64,000 nt of DNA from positions 22,116,864 through 22,180,863 of the forward strand of contig NW_020312903.1 of assembly GCF_003265705.1 (NCBI RefSeq), given 5' to 3'. The number at the start of each line of letters is the position of its first letter. Positions within the stretch are counted from its first letter, which is position 1. Positions 25,795-37,316 of the stretch are shown here, one piece after another. The translations under genes were made by a program, and so were the position numbers. The notes under the pieces are model-generated. The model was not told the origin of the DNA, ran no database searches, and saw only the letters and a program-made list of their open reading frames with translations. The DNA comes from Callorhinus ursinus. Its lineage: Eukaryota; Chordata; Mammalia; Carnivora; Otariidae.

Positions 25795-25945
25795 TCCCTT
25801 ATTAGCAAATATTTACTGAGCAGCTATTACATGATAGGTGCTCTCATTAGAACTGGGGATAGAATAGTAAACAAAAGTGACCACAATTCCTACGGTCAAG
25901 GAGCTCACATTCTAGTTGGAAAGACAAACAATAAAAAACATAAAT
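25795..25945 (-). repeat. L2-like relic
   Basis: AGCAAATATTTACTGAGCAG, ACTGGGGATAGAATAGTAAAC and AAGGAGCTCACATTCTAGTT match the antisense L2 end. Similar old-repeat wording continues to about 26390. Confidence 0.5.
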
Positions 25946-26689
25946 AAACCATATGGCATGTTAAAGAGTGATGAGCACTAAGAAAATTTTTAAAAACATA
26001 GACAGGGAATGAGATGTGATGGGGAAGAATTGCAATTTTTGACTGGGGGGCCAGAAAGGCCTCCCTGAGAAGGCAACATCTGAGTAAAGACCTGAAACGA
26101 GTGAGGACCTATGTCACATGACATCTAAGGACAAAGAATCCACGAGAAAGGAACCACAACTGCAATGGTCCTGAGGTAAGCTTATTCCTGGAGTGTTTCA
26201 GGAATAGTTAGGCAGCTGGTGTTACTGAAGCAGAATAAATGAGGAAAGTATTAACAGGAAATAAGCTCAGATAGGTAGTGAGGAAACAGATCATTTAAAA
26301 CTACTTTGAAGTCCTTGTAAGACCTTAAGCTTTCAGTCTGAGTGATCCTGCAAGCTAATGAGGGCTTTTGAACAAAAGGTTAATGAAGCACAACAATGCA
26401 CATAAAATTTATGTAAATATTTGTACAACATCCATTGTCTGCAATCAGGTTTATTTTAGTTGGGGTTTTGAGAGAGATGTGTATGAGAAAATTCATGGAC
26501 AGACAGAGGCTGTATTAGAATAGTTGTTTCATATTGAGATTTCTGTGGCTTCCTGAACATGAAGAACATGAGAATTTATTCTCAGATGAGAATTCACTAG
26601 ACTAGCAGAAAGACTAGGGTGCAAGGGAGACAGATTGCCCACAAAAGCCAAAGACAATCATTTTTGTTACATAAGTGTTAGTGTGTGTA

Positions 26690-27130
26690 TAGATCAACAC
26701 AACATTTCTCAAAGGCAATGTGGCAATTATAAAAATCCTTAAAAAGGTACATACTCTTTAACCCAGTTAAGGGATATATATATATAAAGGAATATTTGTA
26801 GGAGTTCACAAACATTAAGCAGCAAGGATATTTATCACAGTATTGTTTATATTAATGTTTAGAAGACTGTCCAAAAATAGAGAATATTCCATATTAAGAA
26901 TTATGCATAGCTATTCAAACAACATAGAAAAATGTCTGATAGGAAATAATTCTCACAAAATATTGTTTAGAAAATCTGTAAAACAGAATGCATAATATGA
27001 TTCTTTTTTGTAAATACTATGCGTTGAACAAAAATATGTATCCTGGCAAGATACACATGAAAATATAGGCAGAAGTTATTTATGAATGGCGAGCAAAGGG
27101 GAAATTATGTTGAAAAAGTCAGAAGGCTAC
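26690..27130 (+). mobile_element. Old L1/HAL1-type relic
   Basis: Series of phrases in the right order: GGCAATGTGGCAATTATAAA, ACTCTTTAACCCAG, AAGGATATTTATCACAGTAT, TGCATAATATGATTCTTTTTTGTAAA. Confidence 0.5.
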
Positions 27131-27154
27131 ATCCACAACTTTGAAATTTACCCA

Positions 27155-27705
27155 CGGTGGAGATTAAGGATGACTGCAATTTATTTGAGCCTCATCCTCC
27201 TGAAAGGTGGGACCTATGTCCTCTCTATTGGAATCTGGGCCACTTTTTGATGACACTGAGAGAAAAGAGTGGAAGTGATTCTTTGTTTCCAGGCACAGGC
27301 CTGAAGAGTTTTAGATCACTATCTCTGGAACCTCTGAGCCACCATGTAAAATGGCCCATTATTCTGAATCTTCCACACTAAAAATGCCACTTGCAGGCAT
27401 TCACATCAACAGTCCTGACTGACTCCAACCTTCCAGCCATTCCAAGCATGAGAGTGAAGTTATCTTGACCCACCAGATCAGTCCATTCACCACTATTTAT
27501 TGTCTGAGTTGTCTCAATCAACAGTCCATGGAAACAAACAAACAAACAAACTAGTACATGGAGCATAAAACCCCTGCTGATCATTGCCCATAACACACAC
27601 CCATGAAACCATGATACATGGATGTTGTTTTAAGCTGCTAGGTTTGGGGGGTTTTTTTTGTTTGTTTGTTTGTTTTTGCACAGCAATAAACACTTGGAAC
27701 ACTCG
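27155..27705 (+). mobile_element. MLT1-type (ERVL-MaLR) solo LTR
   Basis: The 3' part has the MaLR hallmark TTTTAAGCTGCTAGGTTTG, a T-rich (TTTG)n stretch and GCACAGCAATAAACA, as at the end of MLT1 LTRs. The 5' limit is approximate. No retroviral coding sequence is attached, so this is an ancient solitary LTR. Inverted CAAA / TTTG arrays lie at 27534-27553 and 27651-27676. Confidence 0.6.
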
Positions 27706-30443
27706 CCACTAAAAATATTATAAAATCTTTCAAAAAAGAACTAGTGTAATTCTCAAAAAAAAATGTGCATATAATTATCTGAAAACTCTCTCCTAACCAG
27801 TTGTTGAAATTAGGTTCTTCCTAGGTGCTTGAGAATCATTTGAATGAGCAGGACCAAACACAGTCTAGTCTCTGACATTTTGTGCTTGAGAAATGTTTGC
27901 TGACTAGTAAATACATACTTCTTACAGGGGTTTAGGCTCCAGTTCCCATTACTGAGGTCAGGGTTCTTAAAAAATAAATAGCTAATCACAGAATAATGCA
28001 ATCCTAAAATGAATCAGGGAGTGGGAGAATAGAGGATTCAGAAGAGAAAAAGCTGTATCTTACCATTATAATTCTGTTCCAACATTTTCTTATCCCAAGA
28101 ATGATATTCAAAGGTCAGTCCTTCAATACATATTTATGGAATTCTCTGAAAGGCATTTCTTTTAATGAGAAGGCAGTGTTAAGGGTGGAAAGACATGCCA
28201 AACAGAAATAGCAGCATGTTCAAAGGTTGAGAAGATAGACCATCAAGGGACTGACAGCAAGTTATTCAGCATAGCAAAGCTCAGGGCAATTGGGTGACTA
28301 AGAGAGAACAGAACAAGAGACAAAGTGAGAGAGATGAGCAGAGGCAGATCATGAAGTGTCTTCTGTGCCATGGTAAGAAATGTGGATATCATTCCGGGAA
28401 CAAGGAGAGACACGGGGTTTTAGCAGAAGTGATTTGCTCAGAATTGCATGGTAGAAAAATCCCTTCAGTTGCAAACTGGAGCACTAAGCTGAGGATCCCA
28501 TCCAGAGCAAGAAGTCAGTTAGATGCTGGTGGTCTGATGAAGGTGAGTGAGCAGAAGTGGAAGATAAGACCAAATCTGAGTTATGCTCAGAGTCAGAGGG
28601 TCTTGGTGATTGTCTGGGTATGGAGAAAGAGCAAGAGGGAGAGGTCCAGGACCACCCCAGGATTTTGGCTCAGACATGAAAGGCAACGTGGAAAGAAGAG
28701 TAGATGTGAGTGTGGGTTAAGAAGAACACAGTGGCAGGTTCACAGAGCCCAACTCTGTTGATAAGAGCTCCTGTCGCATCTGAAAATCTGCTATTCTGCA
28801 CACTGTGGTTCTAGAAACACTACATTTAAGCAATATAGATTTAGAAGTTGGTGGCCCATGCAGAGAGCTGAAGTCCTGGAAATCAATCAATTCAGCAGCC
28901 TGGTACCGCTGAGTCATATTAATCACAGCATCATGATGGGCATAAAAGCAATTTGTAGAGAAACCATTCTCTCCACCTCTGAATCTATACAGTGCGCTAT
29001 AAATAACTTGAATGGTGGTAGCAGAAAGAAAACAGAACAGTGAGATGTACACTGGTGAAAGAAAATCAATTCAATCTTTGTGTTCATGAGATGGTACGAT
29101 TACTGTTTAAAATACTTAATTCAAAGCCGCCTAACTTTTTGTGCTGGAAGCAGACCATTAATTTGAGCTGTGGTCTTATCCTTCCTCCTTACGAGCTCCT
29201 TCCTGCCTCTAGTGGTGGGAAAACTCATAAATAACCTGCAGTTGAGTTAGATAAGAAATGTTGAATTAATGAAGGCATAAGATAGGACATAAAATAGGAG
29301 GACTCTGGACAACACAGAGCAAGGAGAGTTCCAATTCTAATCTTAACTAGCTGGCTGACTCTAAGAAATTAAACTATGATTACTTTTTCTCATGTATAAA
29401 TTGAGCTCTTATGTTCCAAGTTTTCTTGAGTCTGGATTACCTACAGGCCAGGAGGCTAAAGATGGTCTTTATATTCGTGAAGGGTGATTCATAGAAAGGA
29501 AAGGAAAAGGAAAAACTTCATTGAGTGTTACGATCGGCCGGGAAGTCAGCTGCATTGCTTGACATATTTCACTTCATTTCAAGCTTTCTACAAGCCCATG
29601 AGATAAAGTGCAAGCAGAAGATCAAGGACTTGCCCATGGCTATCGGGTCAGTGGCTGAACCAGGATTTAAAGGCCATCCTGTTAGGATTCCACAACACTT
29701 TCCACTACCTACATTGATTGCTTTTTCAAGGAGAATAGGCATCTGTGGTTTTTGAAACCAGAACTGACAGCAAACGAGGTAACTGGGAACTATTTGGGGG
29801 GGGGGGTCAATGGACCCACAGTACAGGGGTTTACATGCAGGAAAGAGAAATTTCCAGACAGTAAGGTTTATCAATGGAGGGTTTAGGAACTCTTTTTTTC
29901 TTATAAAGATCTACAAAAACATAACAGATTTTCACCTTTCAAGAGTGGATTAAATGTGATTCTTGCCAAAGGTTGGAGGATTAGAATAGACATTTCAAAG
30001 ACCAAACCAACTTTATGTTATTAATCGATTTCCCAGTGTTCAGTCTTCTGTGAAAACATTATCACTAATACAATAATGAGTACAAATAAATATTCTAAAA
30101 AGCAGTTATACATATCCACATTACTTCATGTAATCGTATTTGAAAAAAAAAACAACTTGATGATCTTTCTACATTATCATGCTGTAAAGAGGACAATGTC
30201 TGATTCAATGGCTGTTATTTGACTTGGGAGATTCAGTTTCAGATGGATTAACAATTTGTAAACAGTTATTCCCTTTCAAAAAGAAAAGCCTCATCAAGCT
30301 TGCCTTACATTTGACAAGAGATTATTCCTTCCACAATTCAAATTCACGTAGCTTACCTCTAAGCCCCTGCTTCTCAAATGATCAGTAAAAATTACCCACC
30401 TTAAACTAATGAAGATTGCTCTAAATGAGAAAAAAAAAATACC

Positions 30444-30469
30444 GTTGCCAGGCAACAAAGATGACGTCA
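30444..30469. promoter_or_regulatory. Candidate enhancer core: RFX X-box plus CRE
   Basis: GTTGCCAGGCAAC (30444-30456) is a palindromic RFX X-box (known consensus GTNRCC..RGYAAC). Five bases later comes TGACGTCA (30462-30469), the perfect palindromic CREB/ATF site. The order and short spacing resemble the X1-X2 arrangement of MHC class II promoters, but no Y-box CCAAT/ATTGG stands at the usual distance. It lies in an ACSS3 intron about 6.7 kb from the nearest exon. Function is inferred from motifs only. Confidence 0.55.
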
Positions 30470-31871
30470 GGACTTTTTTCTCAGCAGATGGATACTGTCG
30501 GCATCACTAGCTGAACATTGCTGAGATGCCACTGCATCCATAAAACTGTTCTTTCCCCAATCATAACTTCTCATGCTAAACTATGTAAAATGTCTTCCCC
30601 ATGAATTAGAAAAAAGAGGTGAGTTTATTTTTGACCACTGCATTGAAAAAAGCAAAAAGGCAGCAGACAGAAGTGATTCATTCACATCACTAAAGACTCT
30701 GCATCCTACTATTTGAAAGTGGCATGGGGTCTACCCTGGACAGCGCAGGTCATGGGGCAAAGGCATTGTCAGTGCAGCCCAATTCAACCCAGTATTCTGA
30801 ATTCTACAGTGTGCATTTCGAGAGTTTAGTGCAATGATGCATTGTCTTTGAAAATACAGGCCTGTACTTTAACGAAGCTATACCACTCGGACTTGGACAT
30901 TAAGTAAAACCCAAAAGCCAGTAATAACAAAGAGTTAGAAAGCAAACACAGGAAGGCATCATCTGTACATAGGTGTATTTCACTCCGAGATCTGCAGCCG
31001 GGGAGTGTTGGCTAGTGACTATTGGCTCCCAAGCTACAGAGAATAGCTTGTAAATAATTGAAGATAGCATCTTCAAGGTAAGTGACCAAGAAGACGCTTT
31101 CCTCACTGTCACGTTACCCATATAGAGCTTCTTACGCCTTAGTCCTAGAAAAGCATTTTGCAGCAAAATATACAAGATTTTGCATGGGGCAAAGTACATT
31201 CAAGTTATAAGAAAGTCACACATTTCGCACATAGTTTCAAAATGTTTTTTAAAAAGGCAGAAATAACAATCATAAAGCTTCCAATGTTGAATTCCAAAGA
31301 TGAAGAAAATCCCCTACTATGGATTAAATTTAGGACTATAGACTGACACATTAGAATCTCTCGGCAAAAAGTGTACCAACATATGCACAAGAGTAGAATG
31401 TCTGAGAAAGCGGGGGTAACAAAGGAAGAGGGTGATCCGGAGAAACAAGTGGCTTAAACTCTGATACCCTCCATATCAAATCCTCAAATGTTGGCTATGT
31501 GTTTCACAATTAGCCTAGCTGGGAGGAATGAGATGGTACTATATTTGAACCTGTACCATTTCCCACAGAGATCCCTGCTCAGGGTAATTGTTCTTAAACT
31601 GTAATTATTTATTCAATTTTGTGGATTTGATTTTTGTAAAGAAAATACATTGCTGTCTTTAAAAAAATCCTGGGCTACTGGATCTTGTCCAGATAAACCC
31701 AAGGATATGGACTGAATTTGGTCAGCCTAACCAGTTTTTGTGGTTAAAGCTGTTGTCCAAGTTGTCTGTTCTTAAAAGTACATCCTACAAAATTGTGCAA
31801 AAATAAGGATTACCACGTCAAGTAGCCTTGACACATATTAATAATATGGTATTAGGGTTCTGTGTACTTTT

Positions 31872-32076
31872 TTTTTTTTAAGATTTTATTTATTTATTTA
31901 TTTATTTGACAGAGAGACAGAGAACACAAGCAAGGGGAGCGGCAGGCAGAGGGAGAGGGAGAAGCAGGTTTCCCGCCAAGCAGGGACCCCGATGTGGGGC
32001 TCAATCCCAGGACCCCGGGATCACGACCCAAGCCAAAGGCAGCTGCCTAACCGACTGAGCCACGCAGGCGCGCCGA
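31872..32076 (-). mobile_element. Can-SINE
   Basis: Poly-T, AAGATTTTATTTATTTATTT, GA-rich middle and a reverse tRNA head ending in GAGCCACGCAGGCGCG. TSD TTCTGTGTACTTTT / TTCTGTATACTTTT, one mismatch. Confidence 0.92.
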
Positions 32077-34032
32077 TTCTGTATACTTTTAAGATCAATG
32101 ATTTTGGTTTAAGAACTGGCATGAGTGAAGTTTGCTGGAGGATTTGGAACCACTTTAATAAAATCCAGAATTATCAGGCTCCTCAAAGAAGGAGGATTTT
32201 GGCTATATATAGAATATAGTGACTTCAGAACTGGCAATTGCAATTAAAACTGTAGCAGTTCAATCAAACAGAGACAGAAATACTGTGATTACTCTAAGAC
32301 ATAAGAACTCAGCAAAGATGGCTCAAGGCAGATAAAGAAAGATCAGTAACTTAATTTGTCACCAATGTCTCAATCCATTAGGTGACTACTGTTTTCTCAT
32401 TGAAATCCCTCCTTAGGGCTTTTGAAATTCTATGAAAAATCTTACTCCCCCATTAAAGTGATAGAAACAAAACAAGTAAACAGACAAACAACAAAATCAC
32501 CCTGTTGCTGCTCCAACTGGCAGCTCTTAAGTCATTTCTACTACTTCCTCTCTACTTAGGCAGAAGGTACTTGAAACACTTTCAGTGTCAGCTCTGTATC
32601 TTCTGAGGGGAACCACACAGATAATATTCTGGCAGCAGATGGGAAGAATCATGGATTCCTTTCATCTCAACCCTTTACCAAGTTGTCCTTTATAGAAGCC
32701 TTCGTGGAACTCGAGTATTCTAACCTCACAGTCGTTGTCTTTAATTAACTGACTGATGTCATGTGAAGAAATAGTGTTTCTACATAAATAACATTAAAAA
32801 GTGGGACGCCAAGCTGTTTGGTTGCAATCATTTCTAAATCAGCATCATAGCTTCTCAGTAAATAGCTGTGATGGAAAGGACAGGAGAGAAGAGGAAAGGT
32901 AGAAAACCTCAGAAAAGTGTAAGGTCTACGATGTTTTGGGTTTTAGTAACTAGTCTCAGAAATTGAAGGAAGCTTTTTGTTTGTTTGTTTGTACTTGGTC
33001 ATTCACTCATAAGGAAAACCATTCCTTTATAGATATCTTCAGTCAGAAAAAACAAAAAAACAAAACCCTTCCTGCAAAGGACGCCATGCACCGTGCAGAC
33101 AGCTCTCTCTTTCCAAAATGGTGCCCTGTATCTGATTTCTGGAAAAGCTAAAAGTGACTCATAACAGTACAGTGTTTTCCTGGTGATTGTACACCTGAGG
33201 ATAATGAAGTTCTGGCTGTTTGTTTGTTTCTGCACATGAACTACCATATCTTAATGGGACAATTATCTATTCCCTTAATTTCCCTTTTTTAAATTATGAT
33301 TGTAGCACCTGTTTCTCTATGTACAAAAGAAAATGAAAAATTCAGTCTATAATCCAGATGTTTTCAGTCATTTTATAGATAAGTTGCTGGGAAGATAAAA
33401 CATCTGGGTAAATGTAACAATTTGTCTTTTATCCAGATTTATGAACCAAATGGATACAAGCCCCCGTCTAAATTTAGCAAGATGAATTTTCTTTATGAAA
33501 GCACTTAATGTTTGCACTATGACAACCCAAAATAAGCACTTAATATTTTAGTCATGTTGAACGGTGGTCTTTATTGAAATGCTCCTACAAGGAGTTGATC
33601 GGTTCTCAAATTTTCCACAGATTACTTCTCAATTTAGAATCTTAGGTATTTACATATCAGATATTAAAGAGTGTTGCTATTAAGGGGCCAAAAGAGAATG
33701 TTAGTCACTAGATATCTGCAGTCACTAATACAGATTTCACTTATGTAACGAAAACAACACGGTAATGAAATGGATTGACTGCATGCACAGTACCTTCTTA
33801 TAACTCAAGTCACAGGAATTTATCAATTTTTATTCATAGTTTAGTTATTTAACATATTCCTAATTAATTCCAAATCATACATCACCATTTTGAAACAGCT
33901 CATTTGTGCACATATATTAATGTAATCAGAGAGCAAATTCATAAATTATACATTGTAGGGAAGGCTCATAAAAGTGTACAGTTATATAAAAAAAATCAAT
34001 TTCTAAGTCAATAAAAAGAAAAGAGATCTTGT

Positions 34033-34481
34033 TAGCAGGAAGGGAAGAATGAAGGGGGGGAAATCGGAGGGGGAGACGAACCAGGAGAGACTATGGACTC
34101 TGAGAAACAAACTGAGGGTTCTAGAGGGGAGGGCGGTGGGGGGATGGGTTAGCCTGGTGATGGGTATTAAAGAGGGCATGTACCGCATGGAGCACTGGGT
34201 GTTATACGCAAACAATGAATCATGGAACACTACATCAAAAACTAATGATGTAATGTATGGTGATTAACATAACATAATAAAAAAAAAAAAGAAAGAAATG
34301 TACCTAGACTGAATCGAGATGTACTGTAAGTGCAAATTACACCAGATTTTGAAGACTTAGTACAATAATAAAGAATATAAAACAGCTTATTAATATTGTT
34401 TAATGTTGATTACATGTTGAAATGATCATGATGCTTATATTTGGCTATAAGTCAAATAAAATATATTATCTAAATAAAAAA
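34033..34481 (+). mobile_element. 5'-truncated carnivore L1 with 3' transduction
   Basis: 34033-34278 is the 3' UTR of a fairly young carnivore L1 (AGACTATGGACTCTGAGAAA, then TGGTGATGGGTATTAAAGAG, CATGGAGCACTGGGTGTTAT), followed by A12 at 34279-34290. Another ~185 bp of unrelated sequence follows, with AATAAA at 34455-34460 and a second A-run from 34475. The TSD AAAAGAGATCTTGT is at 34019-34032 and 34482-34495, outside the second A-run, so both pieces entered together. ORF1 and ORF2 are absent. Confidence 0.85.
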
Positions 34482-36836
34482 AAAAGAGATCTTGTAGAAA
34501 ACCTGACATTTGAAATGAAAAGTATTCCTTTGGCCAACATTTAACATTCCTTCAAATGTTATCAGGTTTTTACTAGCATACATCTTGTGGAAATGCACCC
34601 CCATCCATTTGATATGTAAAACATTAGGAAATTCATGACCGTGCCAGAAATATTGAACTTCCTTTTCTTTTTCCTAAGAGTTAATAATAACCCAAAAAGT
34701 ACCTGCCTTTGCCTCCCCCCACCCCCGGGCGATTCAACATTAATGTGATATCACCTTAAGAAAGGTGAACGGCTGCAAATACTAAACTTCAGTATCACTT
34801 TGCAGTTACCACAACCTACATCTTTGAAAATAACGATTTCCTCTAGACAACCGAATAAAAATTCTAACTAGATTTGTTATTAGCTGACATCTGCATCACC
34901 TAGGATGAATTTCTTTTATAAAGTATAAAAAGATCTCTCTAGCCGGCTACTGCCTACCTCTCTAACGTGTAGGTATTTGTGTACATTAATTGGACACAAT
35001 ATCAAATTCTATAAAATCAGATGGGAGGGGGTAGAAAGAATCCGTTGTGACTAGTAGAAATCTACTGTCTTCCGCAGTATTGAGCAGCCATTCAAACCTG
35101 ATTAAAGTGACAGCACCCTGGCATAATGTGGCTATTAATTTGCTCTGAACAATACGTTAAAGAAAAACTGCAAATTCACATGAAACTCAGTACCCTCCAG
35201 GGACCTCAGATGCTTGTTTCTCAGGTGTCAGTAAGCTTTTTTGTAAGCCTGGATGCACAAACTACATACATCTGCACAGGCCATTATGTACAACAATATT
35301 AAGAAAAAGGAAGAGAATCATGATTTTATTTATTAATGTGCTGGTTTCCCTTCAGTAGGCGGTGGCATAGTGACCTTTAATGGGGGAAAAACAAAACTCT
35401 TCTGCAAACACTTGTATAAGGTCACTGTGTGGGAAACAACCCCTTGCTTTGACCAGGAAAGGAAAACCATCTTAAAAGTGACAAGATATTTTTCTCTCCC
35501 TGCCTAAGAGAATAACTGTTAGAACTTTCCTGGTGAATAGAGGATGCAGCAATTCTATAAATACTTTTTTTTTCAGAGGCAATAATTCTTCACTTGTTTT
35601 TATGTATGTCTACATATGGCACTGCTCTTTCTCTGAATTCTGTCTTTTTTATTTCCTAAATAGTTACAAATCTGAATTTAGATAAGAAATTTCTCCCCTG
35701 GCAAATAAAACTAGAGAGAATAGAAACTCTTTCTGATTTGCCTTTTATTTAAAGGAAACTGTATTCCACTCTGATCACTCATTTTATATTTTATGTTACA
35801 ATGGGTATGGAAAACATGTTTTTCCAAAGAACAATATGCAAAAAGATAATGTCAAAAGGATAATTTATCAGCATCAAAGAATTTTAAAATACCAAACACT
35901 GAACTTTAGTTTTAGTCACTCACTTGATCTTCTAAGACTTTAATTATTTTTAAAATCAGGCTTATTTTTTGCAAAGAAACTTTATTATTTTTATTCAAAT
36001 TTGATACTCTGCCCCAGTTACTCAGAAGATGAAAATTCTGAAAACATTAAGAGGGTTAATCTAATTTGTTGAGCCAAGTGGAATTGAACTAAAATATGTA
36101 AGGAGGAAAGCCACAAGGTTCTCATAGCTCTCAGTTAGTTTTAGTGGGTCAAATGGAAAACCGAACAAAATCTCTACACTTCGTGATGGGGAAAACAGGT
36201 TCCAGATAATCTACTGACTTTCACAAATGTACACAACTGAGCCTCAAAAGAAGCAGCAGAGAGGTTTGTTTGTTTTTTTTTAATTTGTACCAAATTTTAT
36301 GTTATATCCACTTAATATGAGAATTGTTTCCCAAGGATCACTTAGTGGGAGGAAAATAGAATAAATAAACAAAATAAGTAAATAAATAAGTTATGTATAT
36401 AATGATAAATGTTTTGGAAAAAGATACACTTCTTTGTCTTCCATGCTAGGTAGAAGAGATGTGATTTTATGGGACACAAGAAGGGAGCTAGAGAACGACA
36501 GAAAATCTTAGTAGAGAAAGAGTGCTTTAAAAAAAGTACTCTGGGACCAGTGTGCACGGTACAGGAGAGCAGAGGGAACACAGGTGGCTGATAAGGAGAA
36601 TTTAAATCGGGGCAGATAACAATGCAGCTGCCACAGCTCAAAGGCAGTGGGAGTACTGAGGTGGTACGAATCCAACAGATACTTCCAAGGAATATCTGAG
36701 ATTTAGTGCCTTACTGGATATACGCAAAGCAAAGAGGAGGAGAAGCAGAAGAGGTCTTCAGCACTTTACGCTAGGGACCGAGAGGGTGGTGTCATCAATG
36801 TCATTTGCAGAGACATTTTTAACAAAAGGAATACCA

Positions 36837-36979
36837 GGGGCACCTGGGTGGCTTAGTTGGTTAAGCGTCTGCCTTTGGCTTGGGCCATGATCGCAGAGGT
36901 CCTGGGATCCAGTCCCCCGTCAGGCTCCCTGCTGAGTGGGGAGTCTGCTTCTCCCTCTGCCTCTCCCTCCCCCGCTCAT

Positions 36980-37015
<36 letters not shown>

Positions 37016-37058
37016 ATAAATAAATAAATAAATAAATAAGTCTTGGGGGTGTGGGGGG
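36837..37058 (+). mobile_element. Can-SINE with long CT array and odd G-rich end
   Basis: TSD AAAGGAATACCA at 36825-36836 and 37059-37070, perfect. CT array at 36981-37014, then TAAA repeats, then a GTCTTGGGGGTGTGGGGGG end instead of poly(A). It lies 154 bp past the donor of the 37213-37316 exon. Confidence 0.92.
36981..37039. repeat. CT array then TAAA array
   Basis: (CT)17 followed by repeated TAAA, within the SINE at 36837-37058; a likely variable microsatellite. Confidence 0.9.
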
Positions 37059-37212
37059 AAAGGAATACCAAAGAACAGCTTATTTCTACTGAAACCAGAA
37101 TGACCTAAGTCCTGAGTTTGTGCCTGGTGGTCATAGTTCAGAATTTCCTCCAGTCCTTGCAGTGTTTTTGAACAGTTTCGTAATATTTATGTACATTCTT
37201 GGAAATGCTCAC

Positions 37213-37316
37213 CAGTTTGCCACCAGTGGTCTAAGACAGGTACTCTGAAGACCTTTTTGGACCATTCCAGGGTCTCCACATCACATCGTTCTCCAGCCAC
37301 AAATAATGTTTTGAAC
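37213..37316 (-). CDS. ACSS3: ACSS3 internal exon with the WWQT adenylate motif
   Basis: This 104-nt exon begins with G, completing the split Arg codon of the previous exon, and reads FKTLFVAGERCDVETLEWSK, then KVFRVPVLDHWWQT, ending with the first base of a Glu codon. DHWWQT plus the ETG of the next exon forms the conserved D-x-W-W-Q-T-E-T-G core of acetyl/propionyl-CoA synthetases, which contacts the acyl-adenylate; VAGERC is the beta-strand and loop before it. The acceptor has a good pyrimidine tract followed by ATATTCAG; the donor CTG before gtgagc is strong. A young Can-SINE lies only 154 bp past the donor in the intron. Phases agree on both sides. Confidence 0.96.

Larger units (their letters stand above)
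22303..37212 (-). other. ACSS3: ACSS3 intron
   Basis: A 14.9-kb intron. Recognised contents: purine-rich repeat 22905-22955, 29-bp duplication 23656-23713, old L2-like repeat 25795-25945, L1/HAL1-like 26690-27130, MLT1-type LTR 27155-27705, X-box/CRE pair 30444-30469, Can-SINE 31872-32076, L1 with transduction 34033-34481, and Can-SINE 36837-37058. The stretches 23850-25500, 28000-30400, 32100-34000 and 34500-36800 hold nothing I can name. Wording around 28300-28740 resembles an old interspersed repeat. Confidence 0.9.

Noticed and set aside
27534..27676. CAAA and TTTG arrays as a functional hairpin
   Set aside because: Simple-repeat growth inside an LTR relic explains them; no further structure seen.
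28294..28761. 155-codon open frame, plus strand, the longest in the window
   Set aside because: Lys/Arg/Gln-rich with no domain, antisense in an ACSS3 intron, in sequence that reads like an old interspersed repeat; no promoter or splice evidence.
30462..30560. A full MHC class II-type S-X-Y module
   Set aside because: The only CCAAT nearby (about 30556) is much too far from the X-box/CRE pair.
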